From Clostridia bacterium (GTDB lineage: Bacteria; Bacillota; Clostridia; Christensenellales; UBA3700), in assembly GCA_029060025.1 (NCBI GenBank), contig JAIDUV010000037.1, forward strand, positions 65,587 to 115,833: a stretch of 50,247 nucleotides of DNA, given 5' to 3'. The translations under genes were made by a program, and so were the position numbers. Shown here one piece after another: positions 1-6,861 of this stretch. A model generated the notes under the pieces. The model ran no database searches and was not told where the DNA came from. It worked only from the letters and a program-made list of their open reading frames with translations. The first letter of the stretch is position 1. Each line of letters begins with the position of its first letter.

Positions 1-1619
1 AGTACGTACATCACGCCTCTGATTGCAGGGAAAATAGCCAAGACAAATATCATCAACAACCATAGATTAGAAATTTTATTCTCGCCGCGATTACAAATAA
101 AGTGAGATATAAACAACTCTACCGCAAAAATGGCAAAAATAATCAGGGACGCGTGAAATTGAAGTTTATTGGAGAAATAATACCTATTGACGTAATACTC
201 CATAGTATTTCTCTTGTCATAAGGCTTTATATTTACGCCTTTAGCCTGGTATTTATATACCATTTCTTTCATTGTCAAAAATTCTATATCAGTTGTCTCT
301 TGCTCCAAAGATTCTTCTTCGTCTTCTACGTCAAACAATTCGCTAAAAGATTCTACATAATTTACGTCATTTTCTCTTGAATAATTGGAGAATATAGATG
401 AAAAAGATGTAGAGGAGTCTTGCGTAATATTATGTAACGGTCTAGTTGCAAAAGAAGACGACGCGCTTTCCTCTTCATACAATTGAGTCTGTTCTAATGA
501 AGAATTACCTCCTTGCATTGATTGCAAATCCTCTTCAATTATGTCTTCCGTCTGCGTTACTTCTTCAGTTTCTTCATCTGTTTCAGTTATTGCTTCTATC
601 TCTTCGCTGACAGCATCTTCATCTATACTTTCCTGAATTTCACTTGGGCTCTCAACAGAATCTACGTCATTATCTTCAGCAAGGCTTAACTTAGTGATTT
701 CTTCTGCGGTCGTTGATTGCTCAATTATTTCAGTATTTTCTGTAGTAATTATGAAATTGACGTCGTCTTCATTATTTTGAGATTGCAATTCTTGAGGAGA
801 CAGCGGAGTAGTTTCTTCAACAATTTCTGCCTTGTCTTCTGTCTCAACTACGTTTTCCGTCAAATCTTCTTCTACTAAATCGGTCTTGTCATCGTTATCT
901 TCGACGACAACATCTTGATTTTCATCGTTGACCAAAATAAAACTTGGTTGATATTCTTCTCCCGAATCGGAAAGAGCAGTGATTTCTTGGTCTTCTGTCT
1001 GCAAAGTCGTATTTTCTTGCTCTGTCAGATTATCATTTTCGGCTTCAACGCTTTCTGTATTATCAGTCTTACTGTTTATTTCCTGTATATTTTCGGGGGA
1101 GACGTATACTATATCTGCGCCTTCGGGAATATCGTCAGACTTTAAATAGACGTATTTTACTACGACTTCTTTTTCTTTATCTTGATCTTTGTCTTCTTTT
1201 TCGCCTCTTGCTCTACGAGTTAGCGGTCTAAATTCCGCCGGGTCAAACGGCTTGTCCTCACTCTGAGGATCAAATTTGTTGTCAGATATAAGATTTGACA
1301 TCAAGAAATTACAAAATTCCCAATATGACTTATCATTTTCAAGATGCTCGCGACCCATTTGCGTTAAGCCGTAATAAACTCTCTTTGCTCCGTTGGAAAT
1401 ATCACCGTCATAAGAATGTACGTAACCGTTTTTTTCAAGACGCTTTAAACTACTGTACAGGGTGGCTTGTTTTAAAGAATACATACCTTGGCTACGTTCT
1501 TGAATTGCGCTTAAAATTTCAAGACCGTACTTGTCAGTGTCGGATAGGGCAGATAAAACAATCATATCGGCTTGTCCGCGGACAAAATCGACGTTTGCAT
1601 TGAAATTATCTTTCTCCAT
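1..1619 (-). CDS. PadR-family transcriptional regulator with long acidic linker and C-terminal membrane anchor (partial, 3' end outside window)
   Basis: The frame is open from an ATG at 1619 to the left edge, about 539 codons, and is preceded by a clear AGGAGG. Residues about 15-95 look like a PadR winged helix, with the typical run ADMIVLSALSDTDKYGLEIL and a TLYSSLKRLEKNGYV recognition region. A very long low-complexity linker rich in Glu, Asp, Thr and Ser follows (about residues 130-440). Near the window edge are two hydrophobic segments (about residues 490-508 and 520-538), separated by a short Cys/Arg/Gly-containing loop. PadR proteins are normally soluble regulators of about 100-200 aa, so a membrane-tethered form is unusual. 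A role as a membrane-bound sensor-regulator is inference. The true C-terminus is not visible. Confidence 0.8.
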   Translation of the reverse strand, partial: MEKDNFNANVDFVRGQADMIVLSALSDTDKYGLEILSAIQERSQGMYSLKQATLYSSLKRLEKNGYVHSYDGDISNGAKRVYYGLTQMGREHLENDKSYWEFCNFLMSNLISDNKFDPQSEDKPFDPAEFRPLTRRARGEKEDKDQDKEKEVVVKYVYLKSDDIPEGADIVYVSPENIQEINSKTDNTESVEAENDNLTEQENTTLQTEDQEITALSDSGEEYQPSFILVNDENQDVVVEDNDDKTDLVEEDLTENVVETEDKAEIVEETTPLSPQELQSQNNEDDVNFIITTENTEIIEQSTTAEEITKLSLAEDNDVDSVESPSEIQESIDEDAVSEEIEAITETDEETEEVTQTEDIIEEDLQSMQGGNSSLEQTQLYEEESASSSFATRPLHNITQDSSTSFSSIFSNYSRENDVNYVESFSELFDVEDEEESLEQETTDIEFLTMKEMVYKYQAKGVNIKPYDKRNTMEYYVNRYYFSNKLQFHASLIIFAIFAVELFISHFICNRGENKISNLWLLMIFVLAIFPAIRGVMYV

Positions 1620-1741
1620 TCACCTAAACCTCCTAAAATAATGCCGTACAATGATATTTTACTATATAAATTAAAAAAAATCAACAAATAACTCTATAAT
1701 TACTTATATTATATAATAATAATTGTAGCAGAAGAGGAGTA

Positions 1742-1876
1742 TTAGCGTCCTACAAGTTCATCAAGTGTTAATCCGTTTAAATTTTGATTAGAAATACCTG
1801 TTGCTTTTTCTACGTCTAAAAGAGTTTTTCCCTTTTCGGTTCTATGTTCTTTTAAAATTTTTCCATAGTTTTTCAT
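1742..1876 (-). pseudogene. Truncated XRE-type HTH regulator (44 codons)
   Basis: From an ATG at 1876, with AGGAGC about 8 nt upstream, the product begins MKNYGKILKEHRTEKGKTLL and contains the first helices of an XRE/lambda-repressor HTH. Straight after SNQNLN it runs into GLTLDELVGR and stops. That tail resembles the usual end of XRE proteins, where a residue run such as LDELVGR follows the fifth helix. The simplest reading is an in-frame internal deletion of about 20-30 codons that removed part of the recognition helix and what follows. A longer in-frame extension upstream (to 1963) lacks a ribosome site. Two palindromes just upstream look like its operators. It may be non-functional, or a decoy fragment. 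Confidence 0.6.
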
Positions 1877-1902
1877 AAATATTGCTCCTATTTTGAATAT
1901 TA

Positions 1903-1944
1903 CCACAAATTTGTTGAAAATGCTTGACTTCCACAAATTTGTGG
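1903..1944. promoter_or_regulatory. Two palindromic operator sites between divergent genes
   Basis: CCACAAATTTGTGG (1931-1944) is a perfect 14-bp palindrome. A second copy with changes in its last half (CCACAAATTTGTTG, 1903-1916) lies 28 bp away, close to three helical turns. They sit between the broken XRE gene (leftward) and the small gene starting at 1998 (rightward). Spacing and placement fit a dimeric HTH repressor that once controlled both directions. The binding protein is inferred. Confidence 0.55.
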
Positions 1945-1997
1945 TTTGTTCTAAGATTATCACATATATGCGAAATTAAGTAGAGAGGTAAAATTGA

Positions 1998-2279
1998 ATG
2001 GCTCAAAAGACAATCGCAAATGAGACGCTAGAGGAATTTGAGGAAAGAATAAATAGATTATCTCCAAAAGAGTTATCAGAAATAGGAAAAACAAAAGAAA
2101 GTTTTTTAACTATGGCAAACAATTGTAGAAAGATAAAAGATTCGATAAGTTATGACGAACTTAAATTATTGTTTTATCTTCGCAACGGCAGGCGCGGTGA
2201 ATTCTCTAGATTTCTTAAGGATGCTGAGCAGTCGTATGATGCGTATTATTTATTCTTAAATTTGTTTCCGAGAGGCTAG
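1998..2279 (+). CDS. Small hypothetical protein, 93 aa
   Basis: The ATG at 1998 is preceded by AGAGAGGT about 9 nt upstream. The product is charged, helical in appearance, without a signal peptide or membrane segment (MAQKTIANETLEEFEERINR at the start). I do not recognise a family. It is divergent from the broken XRE gene and shares its operator region. Its stop codon is only 11 bp before the left recombinase-arm repeat at 2291. It is therefore either the last gene of the host flank or a relic of an earlier insertion at the same site. Confidence 0.55.
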   Translation: MAQKTIANETLEEFEERINRLSPKELSEIGKTKESFLTMANNCRKIKDSISYDELKLLFYLRNGRRGEFSRFLKDAEQSYDAYYLFLNLFPRG

Positions 2280-2290
2280 GGAATTAAAAT

Positions 2291-2326
2291 AAACTATTCG
2301 CAAAACGATACTTGTGACGGATAAAC
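2291..2326 (+). repeat. Left recombination-site repeat of the phage element (site A)
   Basis: The 14-base arm AAACTATTCGCAAA (2291-2304) is followed by an 8-bp centre ACGATACT and a degenerate second arm. The same arm occurs at 16795 (site B) and 16895 (site C). Sites A and B also share ACGATA after the arm, a TTG-GAC run, GGCGAA, and then a hairpin. Only site C has the full inverted second arm. The layout fits a Xer/dif-type hybrid att site in which the right half is phage-derived. Boundaries of the second arm are inferred. Confidence 0.65.
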
Positions 2327-2330
2327 GGCG

Positions 2331-2357
2331 AAATCTACCTCTAGGGTAGATTTTTTT
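2331..2357 (+). terminator. Hairpin with T-tract next to left att repeat
   Basis: AAATCTACC pairs with GGTAGATTT around a 5-nt loop, followed by a run of T. Site B carries an equivalent hairpin (16835-16859) with a changed but still paired stem, AATTTTACC/GGTAAAATT. The structure is therefore conserved rather than the sequence. It probably ends transcription entering the element, and may also be part of the att structure. Confidence 0.7.
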
Positions 2358-2440
2358 GATGGTAAAAAAAGATTTAGCGAAGAATAGGCAAAATATTGCT
2401 TATTCTTTTGTTTTTATTTGATAAAATTTGTTTATTTGGA

Positions 2441-2510
2441 ATTTTTATCGGAAAATCTATTGACTTTTAATCGTATATCCGATAATATTGAATTATCGGA
2501 ATACCGATAT
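2441..2510 (+). promoter_or_regulatory. Early promoter P1 with repressor operators
   Basis: TTGACT (2460-2465), a 17-bp spacer and TAATAT (2483-2488) form a strong sigma-A promoter. Around it are repeats of the half-site TATCGG/CCGATA: ATCGG upstream of -35, TATCCGATAA overlapping -10, then TTATCGGA and CCGATA downstream. The same about 70-bp arrangement lies at 6766-6836 next to the repressor gene. Transcription would start near 2495, which rules out the in-frame start at 2488 for the first gene. Confidence 0.8.
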
Positions 2511-2532
2511 TTCGATTTTGGAGGGATTATGT

Positions 2533-2775
2533 ATGAAAATAACAGTGCAGGCAATTAAGAAGGCTATTCTATTATTTAATAAAGAAAATTTGGGCGAAAT
2601 AATCTCAATTCGATTTTTAGAGGAAATACGTTTTGATTCACGTATTGAGGACTTGACCGTTAGAATTGAATATTTAGACGAGAACGGTTTCTCTATAGAT
2701 GGGACAGATGTCTTTGATGTAAAGTTTCGCGTATATTCAGACGGCTACGTTACTGCATACAGGTCTATAGTATGA
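2533..2775 (+). CDS. Phage early protein, unknown, 80 aa
   Basis: First gene of the rightward early operon. The ATG at 2533 was chosen because GGAGGG lies 7 nt upstream, and because the longer reading frame (from 2488) would start inside the promoter. The product begins MKITVQAIKKAILLFNKENL and looks like a mixed alpha/beta protein without membrane segments. It is acidic in the middle (about RIEYLDENGFSIDGTDVFDV). I recognise no family. Its stop overlaps the next start (ATGA), indicating translational coupling. Confidence 0.6.
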   Translation: MKITVQAIKKAILLFNKENLGEIISIRFLEEIRFDSRIEDLTVRIEYLDENGFSIDGTDVFDVKFRVYSDGYVTAYRSIV

Positions 2776-3032
2776 AATTTAAGGCAATAGACGGAACGAA
2801 TTGGCTACGTAAGCCGTGGAAGAGAATGTCACACAATGACTATTACAGGCATTACGTCAAGCGTACGGACACATACGAAGAGAATCTAGTAGTAGTTCGT
2901 ACATCTGACAAGTGCTACCGTGTGACACGTTGGAAGGTGTACTTTACGCCGTACCCAAAGCCGTCGATATATGCTCAAAGTTTTAGAAGTTGGGGAGACG
3001 TAGCGTATTATGCAAGCAGGGAGATAAGATAA
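2772..3032 (+). CDS. Phage early protein, unknown, basic aromatic, 86 aa
   Basis: It starts at the ATG overlapping the previous stop and ends in a TAATG overlap with the next gene. The product is basic and rich in Tyr, Trp and Arg (MKFKAIDGTNWLRKPWKRMS at the start, then HNDYYRHYVKR). There is no signal peptide or membrane segment. Composition would suit nucleic-acid binding, but no family is recognised. The tight coupling on both sides supports it being real. Confidence 0.5.
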   Translation: MKFKAIDGTNWLRKPWKRMSHNDYYRHYVKRTDTYEENLVVVRTSDKCYRVTRWKVYFTPYPKPSIYAQSFRSWGDVAYYASREIR

Positions 3033-3931
3033 TGGACATCTTAAATGGCTTTTACAATTTAAATAAGAAGAGTATTGCAGATCCTTATGGGAACAGCGTT
3101 CAGCGGTTTGATAAACTTGCAACTTACGTCGATATGGCCGTAAAGGGACTTGGAGATAATACAGTGAGTGCAATCCAAGTGGCAAAGGCTCTGTATAAAA
3201 TAAAGCAAGAAGAGTTGTATAAGGACTATCCTGTTCCAAATACAGACAATACACAGCGATTTCACGAGTTTGACGCTTTTGCTCAAACAATGTTTTCTGC
3301 AAAGAAGTCAACAATAGCAAATTATCTCGCTCTTTATGAGAGGTTCGGGGCAGATAGTCCGTTAAGGGTAAAGGATATTCCCCCAAAATTTGAAGATAAA
3401 TATTCATACACTCAATTACTCTTGATGTTGCCATTATCTGCTTCCGAACTTTTAACAATCAAGCCAAGTATGAGTTGTAGCGAGATAAAGAAGTACGTTA
3501 AATCGCAAAAAGAAAAGAATATAGTAAATTCCAATCAATTGGAAAATAGTCAAGAAAATACCAAAGCAGTCGAAGAAGCAGAAGACATTCGTTATAAGTC
3601 GTATAAACTTGATACTGTAGAGAATTGTCAAAAGTTCTTATTGAGTTATGAACGCTGGGAAAAGATAGTTGAATTTAATATATATAAATCTATTGTTCGC
3701 TTTTATCAAATAAAGTTGCGTAATTTTACAGTAGTCGCCTATACAAGTGACTATTCAGGTATGTATCCTTGTACCGTCGTATTTAAAGCGCTCTTTTATA
3801 TTTTCAATCATACAGACAATTATTTTGCAGGTGTGCACGACAGATTTTCAGTATTTGACAAACTAAATATTGAGGGGGCAAGCGCTTTGCTTAGTAGTTT
3901 GCCAGTTGAATTTGCGGAAGTACGAGTATAA
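3032..3931 (+). CDS. Phage early protein, unknown, 299 aa
   Basis: The start at 3032 is preferred over 2990: it has AGGGAG upstream and a TAATG coupling with the previous gene. The N-terminal half is helical and polar. Around residues 140-170 a run with YSYTQLLLMLPLSASELLTI followed by KPSMSCSEIKKYVKSQ resembles the helical segment seen after HTH domains in some ParB-like or replisome-associated proteins of mobile elements. This is weak similarity by eye. The C-terminal half (about 200-299) is beta-rich. It is the largest early gene, and a DNA-binding or replication-accessory role is inference only. Confidence 0.55.
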   Translation: MDILNGFYNLNKKSIADPYGNSVQRFDKLATYVDMAVKGLGDNTVSAIQVAKALYKIKQEELYKDYPVPNTDNTQRFHEFDAFAQTMFSAKKSTIANYLALYERFGADSPLRVKDIPPKFEDKYSYTQLLLMLPLSASELLTIKPSMSCSEIKKYVKSQKEKNIVNSNQLENSQENTKAVEEAEDIRYKSYKLDTVENCQKFLLSYERWEKIVEFNIYKSIVRFYQIKLRNFTVVAYTSDYSGMYPCTVVFKALFYIFNHTDNYFAGVHDRFSVFDKLNIEGASALLSSLPVEFAEVRV

Positions 3932-3942
3932 AGGGGGAATAT

Positions 3943-4197
3943 ATGAAAATCAGAGTAATGGGAACTAAAGCGGAATGTGAGCAGGCGCAATTGTATTATA
4001 ACGAATTGTCGAAAAATGATATGTTAGATTACTGTACGGTATCTTCACTGTATCCGAATCGAGGTAGCAAGAATATGTATCGAGTATATATCGACGTTGC
4101 TTATGTACCTGAATTTTATACTTCGGCGAATAATAGTACAGTAGGTCAAGTCAACTTAATATCGACAACTTTAGGCAAAAGCCTAGAAAATAAATAA
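3943..4197 (+). CDS. Small conserved protein, DUF3970-like, 84 aa
   Basis: The ATG at 3943 follows GGGGG about 7 nt upstream. The N-terminus MKIRVMGTKAECEQAQLYYN and the later LYPNRGSKNMYRVYIDV match the pattern I associate with DUF3970-type small proteins of Firmicute mobile elements: a beta strand, a helix, then an NRGS-xx-RVY core. Function is unknown in that family. It sits in the early operon immediately upstream of the ssDNA-binding protein gene. Confidence 0.55.
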   Translation: MKIRVMGTKAECEQAQLYYNELSKNDMLDYCTVSSLYPNRGSKNMYRVYIDVAYVPEFYTSANNSTVGQVNLISTTLGKSLENK

Positions 4198-4215
4198 ATT
4201 TTGGAGGGTGTTAAT

Positions 4216-4635
4216 ATGGCACAAATTACAATCAAAGGGTATATCGCAGGTGATATTACCGTCAACAAAGTCGGAAAAAACAACATTGAGAAGGCAAGAG
4301 CCTTGATTTTTGACGACACGAGACAAAAGCACGTAGGCTTTCAAGTGGACTTTTGGAGAGATATGGTTAAAGAAATTCAGAAGTTCCGCAAAGGATCCAA
4401 AGTAATGGTTAAGGCAACTGTCGAGGATGGAACTTATGAAAAAGACGTCAATGGACAAAAGACAAAGATCTATGCATTGAATTATAACGCAATTGAGATC
4501 GTCGCAGTTGTCGACGGCGTCGAGGAAGACTTGGATAAACAAATGGAGCGTTACAGACAGGCGCAAAATCAATATCCGGGGATGACACCTGTCGACGAGC
4601 AAATGCCGGATTTTGCCGAGACAGATAAAAAATAG
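4216..4635 (+). CDS. Phage single-stranded DNA-binding protein (OB-fold), 139 aa
   Basis: The ATG at 4216 follows GGAGGG with good spacing. The product begins MAQITIKGYIAGDITVNKVG and continues through a pattern of five strands typical of an OB-fold: ITIKGYIAGDI, ALIFDD, VGFQVDFWRDM, GSKVMVKATVEDGTYE and AIEIVAVVDG. An acidic, flexible tail follows (about residues 112-139, ending PDFAETDKK), as in SSB proteins. In filamentous phages an abundant ssDNA-binding protein coats the plus strand before extrusion, and this is the best candidate here. A role as a general recombination or replication SSB is also possible. Confidence 0.7.
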   Translation: MAQITIKGYIAGDITVNKVGKNNIEKARALIFDDTRQKHVGFQVDFWRDMVKEIQKFRKGSKVMVKATVEDGTYEKDVNGQKTKIYALNYNAIEIVAVVDGVEEDLDKQMERYRQAQNQYPGMTPVDEQMPDFAETDKK

Positions 4636-4643
4636 GTGGCTTT

Positions 4644-4997
4644 ATGGCAGGTAATAGAATAACGGTGTTAATCAAAGAGCCAGGCAAAGACGCAAGGCTT
4701 GAGCGGATCGAGCCGACGCTTGAGACTTTTCAAAAAATTGTCGACGGACATCTCGAAGGCGTTTGGGTAAAAGAAAACGTGTATATGTACATTGACGAAG
4801 AGGGCAAATTAAATCGTAAAGAGCCAAACTTTCCTTGGAAACACGGAGACACGATTGTAGGATCTGCGGTTTTCTTTGGAAGAGGCGAGGACGGCGAAGA
4901 GATCTCCTTGACGCCTGATCAATTAGTCAGTATTAACTTTGAACTAGAATTGCGTAAGTTGATTAGAACGCCGTTCTTTCAAGTAATTATAATCTGA
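4644..4997 (+). CDS. DUF3846-like protein, 117 aa
   Basis: The product has the DUF3846 pattern: an N-terminal strand ending in PGK (ITVLIKEPGKDARLERIEP), LETFQKIVDGHLEGV, then a strand with MYIDEEGKLNRKEPN. The family is common in phages and integrative elements of Firmicutes and has no settled function. The gene starts 8 bp after the ssDNA-binding protein gene, at an ATG with GGTGG upstream. The last 25 residues (LELRKLIRTPFFQVIII) are more hydrophobic than usual. Confidence 0.65.
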   Translation: MAGNRITVLIKEPGKDARLERIEPTLETFQKIVDGHLEGVWVKENVYMYIDEEGKLNRKEPNFPWKHGDTIVGSAVFFGRGEDGEEISLTPDQLVSINFELELRKLIRTPFFQVIII

Positions 4998-5013
4998 GAA
5001 GGAGGTGTTATAA

Positions 5014-5346
5014 GTGGCAAAGGATAATAAGCAACCTAAAGGACAAATGTCAATGCCTTTGGACGGCAAGAAATCCAAACGTGGCTTTTTTGGTTTTCTT
5101 AAGCGTAAGGGATCTGTAGTCAAAGACAAGTCTACTTCTGAAAAAACTGTTTTTTCTGCAAATGGCAAAGAGTATGAAGTCGAGACAAGTCACGGTAGAT
5201 GTAAGCGTTTTAAGGCAGAGATAGAAAGCGGTAAAAATAGCGTAACCGGTAAGCCTTTGAGCGAGACGGATAAAGCGTATCGTCAAGGTGTAATCAACAC
5301 TATGGGCGAGCAAGCGCGTATCTATAAAAAGAAGACCGGGCAATAA
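5014..5346 (+). CDS. Small basic hypothetical protein, 110 aa
   Basis: It begins with GTG at 5014, 9 nt after GGAGG. The protein is strongly basic, with two Lys/Arg patches (KKSKRGFFGFLKRKG and RIYKKKTG at the end) and no membrane segment. The middle contains NGKEYEVETSHGRCKRFKAE. A nucleic-acid-binding role is plausible from charge alone. No family is recognised. An 11-bp inverted repeat follows directly downstream. Confidence 0.5.
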   Translation: MAKDNKQPKGQMSMPLDGKKSKRGFFGFLKRKGSVVKDKSTSEKTVFSANGKEYEVETSHGRCKRFKAEIESGKNSVTGKPLSETDKAYRQGVINTMGEQARIYKKKTGQ

Positions 5347-5355
5347 GTCAAAAAT

Positions 5356-5411
5356 GGGCGTAAGACAAAATTAAACTTTAGTGATTCGTAATTTTCCCCA
5401 GTCTTACGCCC
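5356..5411. repeat. 11-bp perfect inverted repeat inside the early operon
   Basis: GGGCGTAAGAC (5356-5366) pairs perfectly with GTCTTACGCCC (5401-5411), with a 34-nt AT-rich loop. There is no T-tract after the second arm, so it is not a standard terminator. It lies between two genes of the early operon. It could be an RNA-processing or stability element, a protein-binding site, or a partial attenuator. Confidence 0.6.
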
Positions 5412-5437
5412 CTCATTATTTTGTAGAGAGGTAAAAA

Positions 5438-5734
5438 ATGGAAAAACTGACAGATATAGAAAAAATGGCAAAGATATTGTATCGCCATTATTGTGGCAAT
5501 GCTACCTGCGGAAACTGTAAACAGCCTCGCTGTGTAGATTATATAAGGGCAGAGAAACTCGCCAAAGAGGGTATCGGGGACGTCAAGCAAGCCGTGAGAG
5601 AGTTTGCGGAGGAACTTAAGCAGGCGTCAACTCTTGTCGCTTTGTTTAATTGTTGTCAAGGTAATGATTTTGTAGAAGTTATTAAGGTTGAGGATTTAAA
5701 TAGAATTTTAAGGAGGTGTGAGGATATTGGATAA
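5438..5734 (+). CDS. Cys-rich small protein, putative zinc-binding, 98 aa (copy 1)
   Basis: The start at 5438 has AGAGAGGT upstream. Residues about 20-32 carry C-x4-C-x2-C-x4-C (CGNATCGNCKQPRC), followed by VDYIRAEKLAKEGIGDVKQA. The next gene encodes a clear paralogue with the same spacing of cysteines, so this pair is a tandem duplication. A small zinc-finger fold is likely. A partner or target is unknown. It overlaps the next start by 8 bp. Confidence 0.6.
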   Translation: MEKLTDIEKMAKILYRHYCGNATCGNCKQPRCVDYIRAEKLAKEGIGDVKQAVREFAEELKQASTLVALFNCCQGNDFVEVIKVEDLNRILRRCEDIG

Positions 5735-6026
5735 TTTAATAGACATAGATAAAATGGCGAAGATATTGAAAAATTCAACTTGTGATAATCTTGCTTGTGC
5801 GGAATGCGATTCGTATCGTTGCTTGGATTATATAAGGGCGAAAAAACTTGCTAAGGCAGGTATTGGAGACGTCAATCAAGCCATAACTGATTTTGCGATT
5901 GTACTATGTGCCCGATTTAAGGGATACGATCTTATTATTTATGACGGTGAGAATGCAGGTATATATGATAGCGGAGAGATTGCCAAAATCATTAAAACAG
6001 TTGTCAAGGGGGTGCTTAAAAAGTGA
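5727..6026 (+). CDS. Cys-rich small protein, putative zinc-binding, 99 aa (copy 2)
   Basis: I start this gene at the TTG at 5727: AGGAGG lies 10 nt upstream, and the resulting N-terminus (M-DNLIDIDKMAKIL) lines up residue by residue with that of the previous gene (MEKLTDIEKMAKIL). The GTG at 5718 would sit 1 nt after the ribosome site. It keeps C-x4-C-x2-C-x4-C (CDNLACAECDSYRC) and LDYIRAKKLAKAGIGDV. The C-terminal halves of the two copies have diverged. Confidence 0.6.
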   Translation: MDNLIDIDKMAKILKNSTCDNLACAECDSYRCLDYIRAKKLAKAGIGDVNQAITDFAIVLCARFKGYDLIIYDGENAGIYDSGEIAKIIKTVVKGVLKK

Positions 6027-6421
6027 GTAATCAATTTATAGTAGTAGCAAGAGCAAGTAATTTAGATACGGTAGTTGTCAACGTATCGCATATCAGTCAT
6101 ATTTACGAATTAGATGACAATTGCTCTTTTATCGTTTTTTATGTTGATAGCAAAGAAGAACGAGGACTTAAGGTTACTGACAGCGTAGACGAGTTGCTTA
6201 ACCAGTTTGACGGAGCGTTTCCGTTTGTTGAATTAGAGACGATATTAAAAGAGCGAGTTTTTGTAAATGTATCAAAAATAATCACAATTACAGAAGATAG
6301 TAAGAATGTCACGTTTATTGAACTATTTATCAAACGTAAAAAATCTCGTGGCTTGAAAATAGCAATGTCTATTAGAGAGGTGTTTATACGAGTGGATAAT
6401 CTACTTGATTCTTTTAACTAA
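6023..6421 (+). CDS. Hypothetical protein with internal duplication, 132 aa
   Basis: It starts with GTG at 6023, overlapping the previous stop by 4 bp, with GGGGGTG upstream. Two halves share a pattern: V-x-VNVSHISHI, then a strand with F-I-V-F, then RGLKVTDSVDELL in the first half; and V-F-VNVSKIITI, then FIELFI, then RGLKIAMSIREVF in the second. Each half resembles a small beta-rich fold. It is the last gene of the early operon and is followed by a hairpin terminator. Confidence 0.55.
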   Translation: MSNQFIVVARASNLDTVVVNVSHISHIYELDDNCSFIVFYVDSKEERGLKVTDSVDELLNQFDGAFPFVELETILKERVFVNVSKIITITEDSKNVTFIELFIKRKKSRGLKIAMSIREVFIRVDNLLDSFN

Positions 6422-6424
6422 AGT

Positions 6425-6456
6425 AAGAAGACGGCAAAAGTCGTCTTCTTTTCTTA
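6425..6456. terminator. Bidirectional terminator between early operon and repressor
   Basis: AAGAAGACG pairs perfectly with CGTCTTCTT around an 8-nt loop, with T-rich sequence on the right and an AAGTAA stretch on the left. It separates two converging transcripts: the rightward early operon and the leftward repressor gene. Confidence 0.75.
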
Positions 6457-6756
6457 TTTAATATTTATCTTGCTTTTATTTATATTCTTTAAGTAGTATC
6501 GTCTGTTGTCGTTATGTATCTGCTGCGGAATTTTTTGCTCAATTTTTGTTCCATCGTATTCTTCAAGTCCAAGTAGATATCCAGCAGACACATCAAAAAA
6601 TATTGCTAGTTGTTTTATTGCGCTTGCTGTAGGCTCATAATCTCCTTTTTCCCACTCGCATATTGTTGATTGCCCAATTGACAGATTTTTGGCTAGTGCT
6701 TGTTGGGTTAGTTTGTTTTTAATTCTTAATTCTTTGATTATTTGTCCTATTTCCAT
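6454..6756 (-). CDS. XRE-family repressor of the phage element, 100 aa
   Basis: Residues 3-60 form a textbook XRE helix-turn-helix (MEIGQIIKELRIKNKLTQQA, then LAKNLSIGQSTICEWEKGDY, then IKQLAIFFDVSAGYLLGLEE). A short basic, polar tail of about 35 residues follows, with no LexA-like peptidase, so induction would need another signal. The gene is divergent from the structural operon, and the operator region at 6766-6836 lies between them. A near-identical operator region lies at the early promoter (2441-2510). There is no ribosome site before ATG 6756. A TAAGAT box at 6763-6768 would place the transcript start on the ATG itself. It is probably the lysogeny repressor of both promoters. Confidence 0.8.
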   Translation of the reverse strand: MEIGQIIKELRIKNKLTQQALAKNLSIGQSTICEWEKGDYEPTASAIKQLAIFFDVSAGYLLGLEEYDGTKIEQKIPQQIHNDNRRYYLKNINKSKINIK

Positions 6757-6765
6757 ATTTTTATC

Positions 6766-6836
6766 TTATCAGATATCGGAAAATTGATTGACTTTTAATC
6801 GTATATCCGATAAAATTAACTTATCGGAGTTCCGAT
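6766..6836 (+). promoter_or_regulatory. Structural-operon promoter P2 with repressor operators
   Basis: TTGACT (6788-6793), a 17-bp spacer and TAAAAT (6811-6816) make a strong sigma-A promoter. It shares with P1 the block from ATCGGAAAAT through TTGACTTTTAATCGTATATC to TTATCGGA and CCGATA. Repeated TATCGG/CCGATA half-sites flank and overlap -35 and -10. An extra TATCAGATATCGG lies on the repressor side (6766-6778). It is well placed to shut off the virion genes and to autoregulate the repressor. Confidence 0.8.
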
Positions 6837-6861
6837 AATAATTAAATGTGAGGTAAAAAAA

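Noticed and set aside
102..1603. Three plus-strand open frames of 76-102 codons at the left edge
   Set aside because: They are antisense to the PadR-type gene, which has a ribosome site, a recognisable domain and continuous coding character.
2886..3458. 190-codon open frame opposite the phage early genes
   Set aside because: The plus-strand genes here are coupled by ATGA/TAATG overlaps and follow a strong promoter; the antisense frame has no ribosome site.
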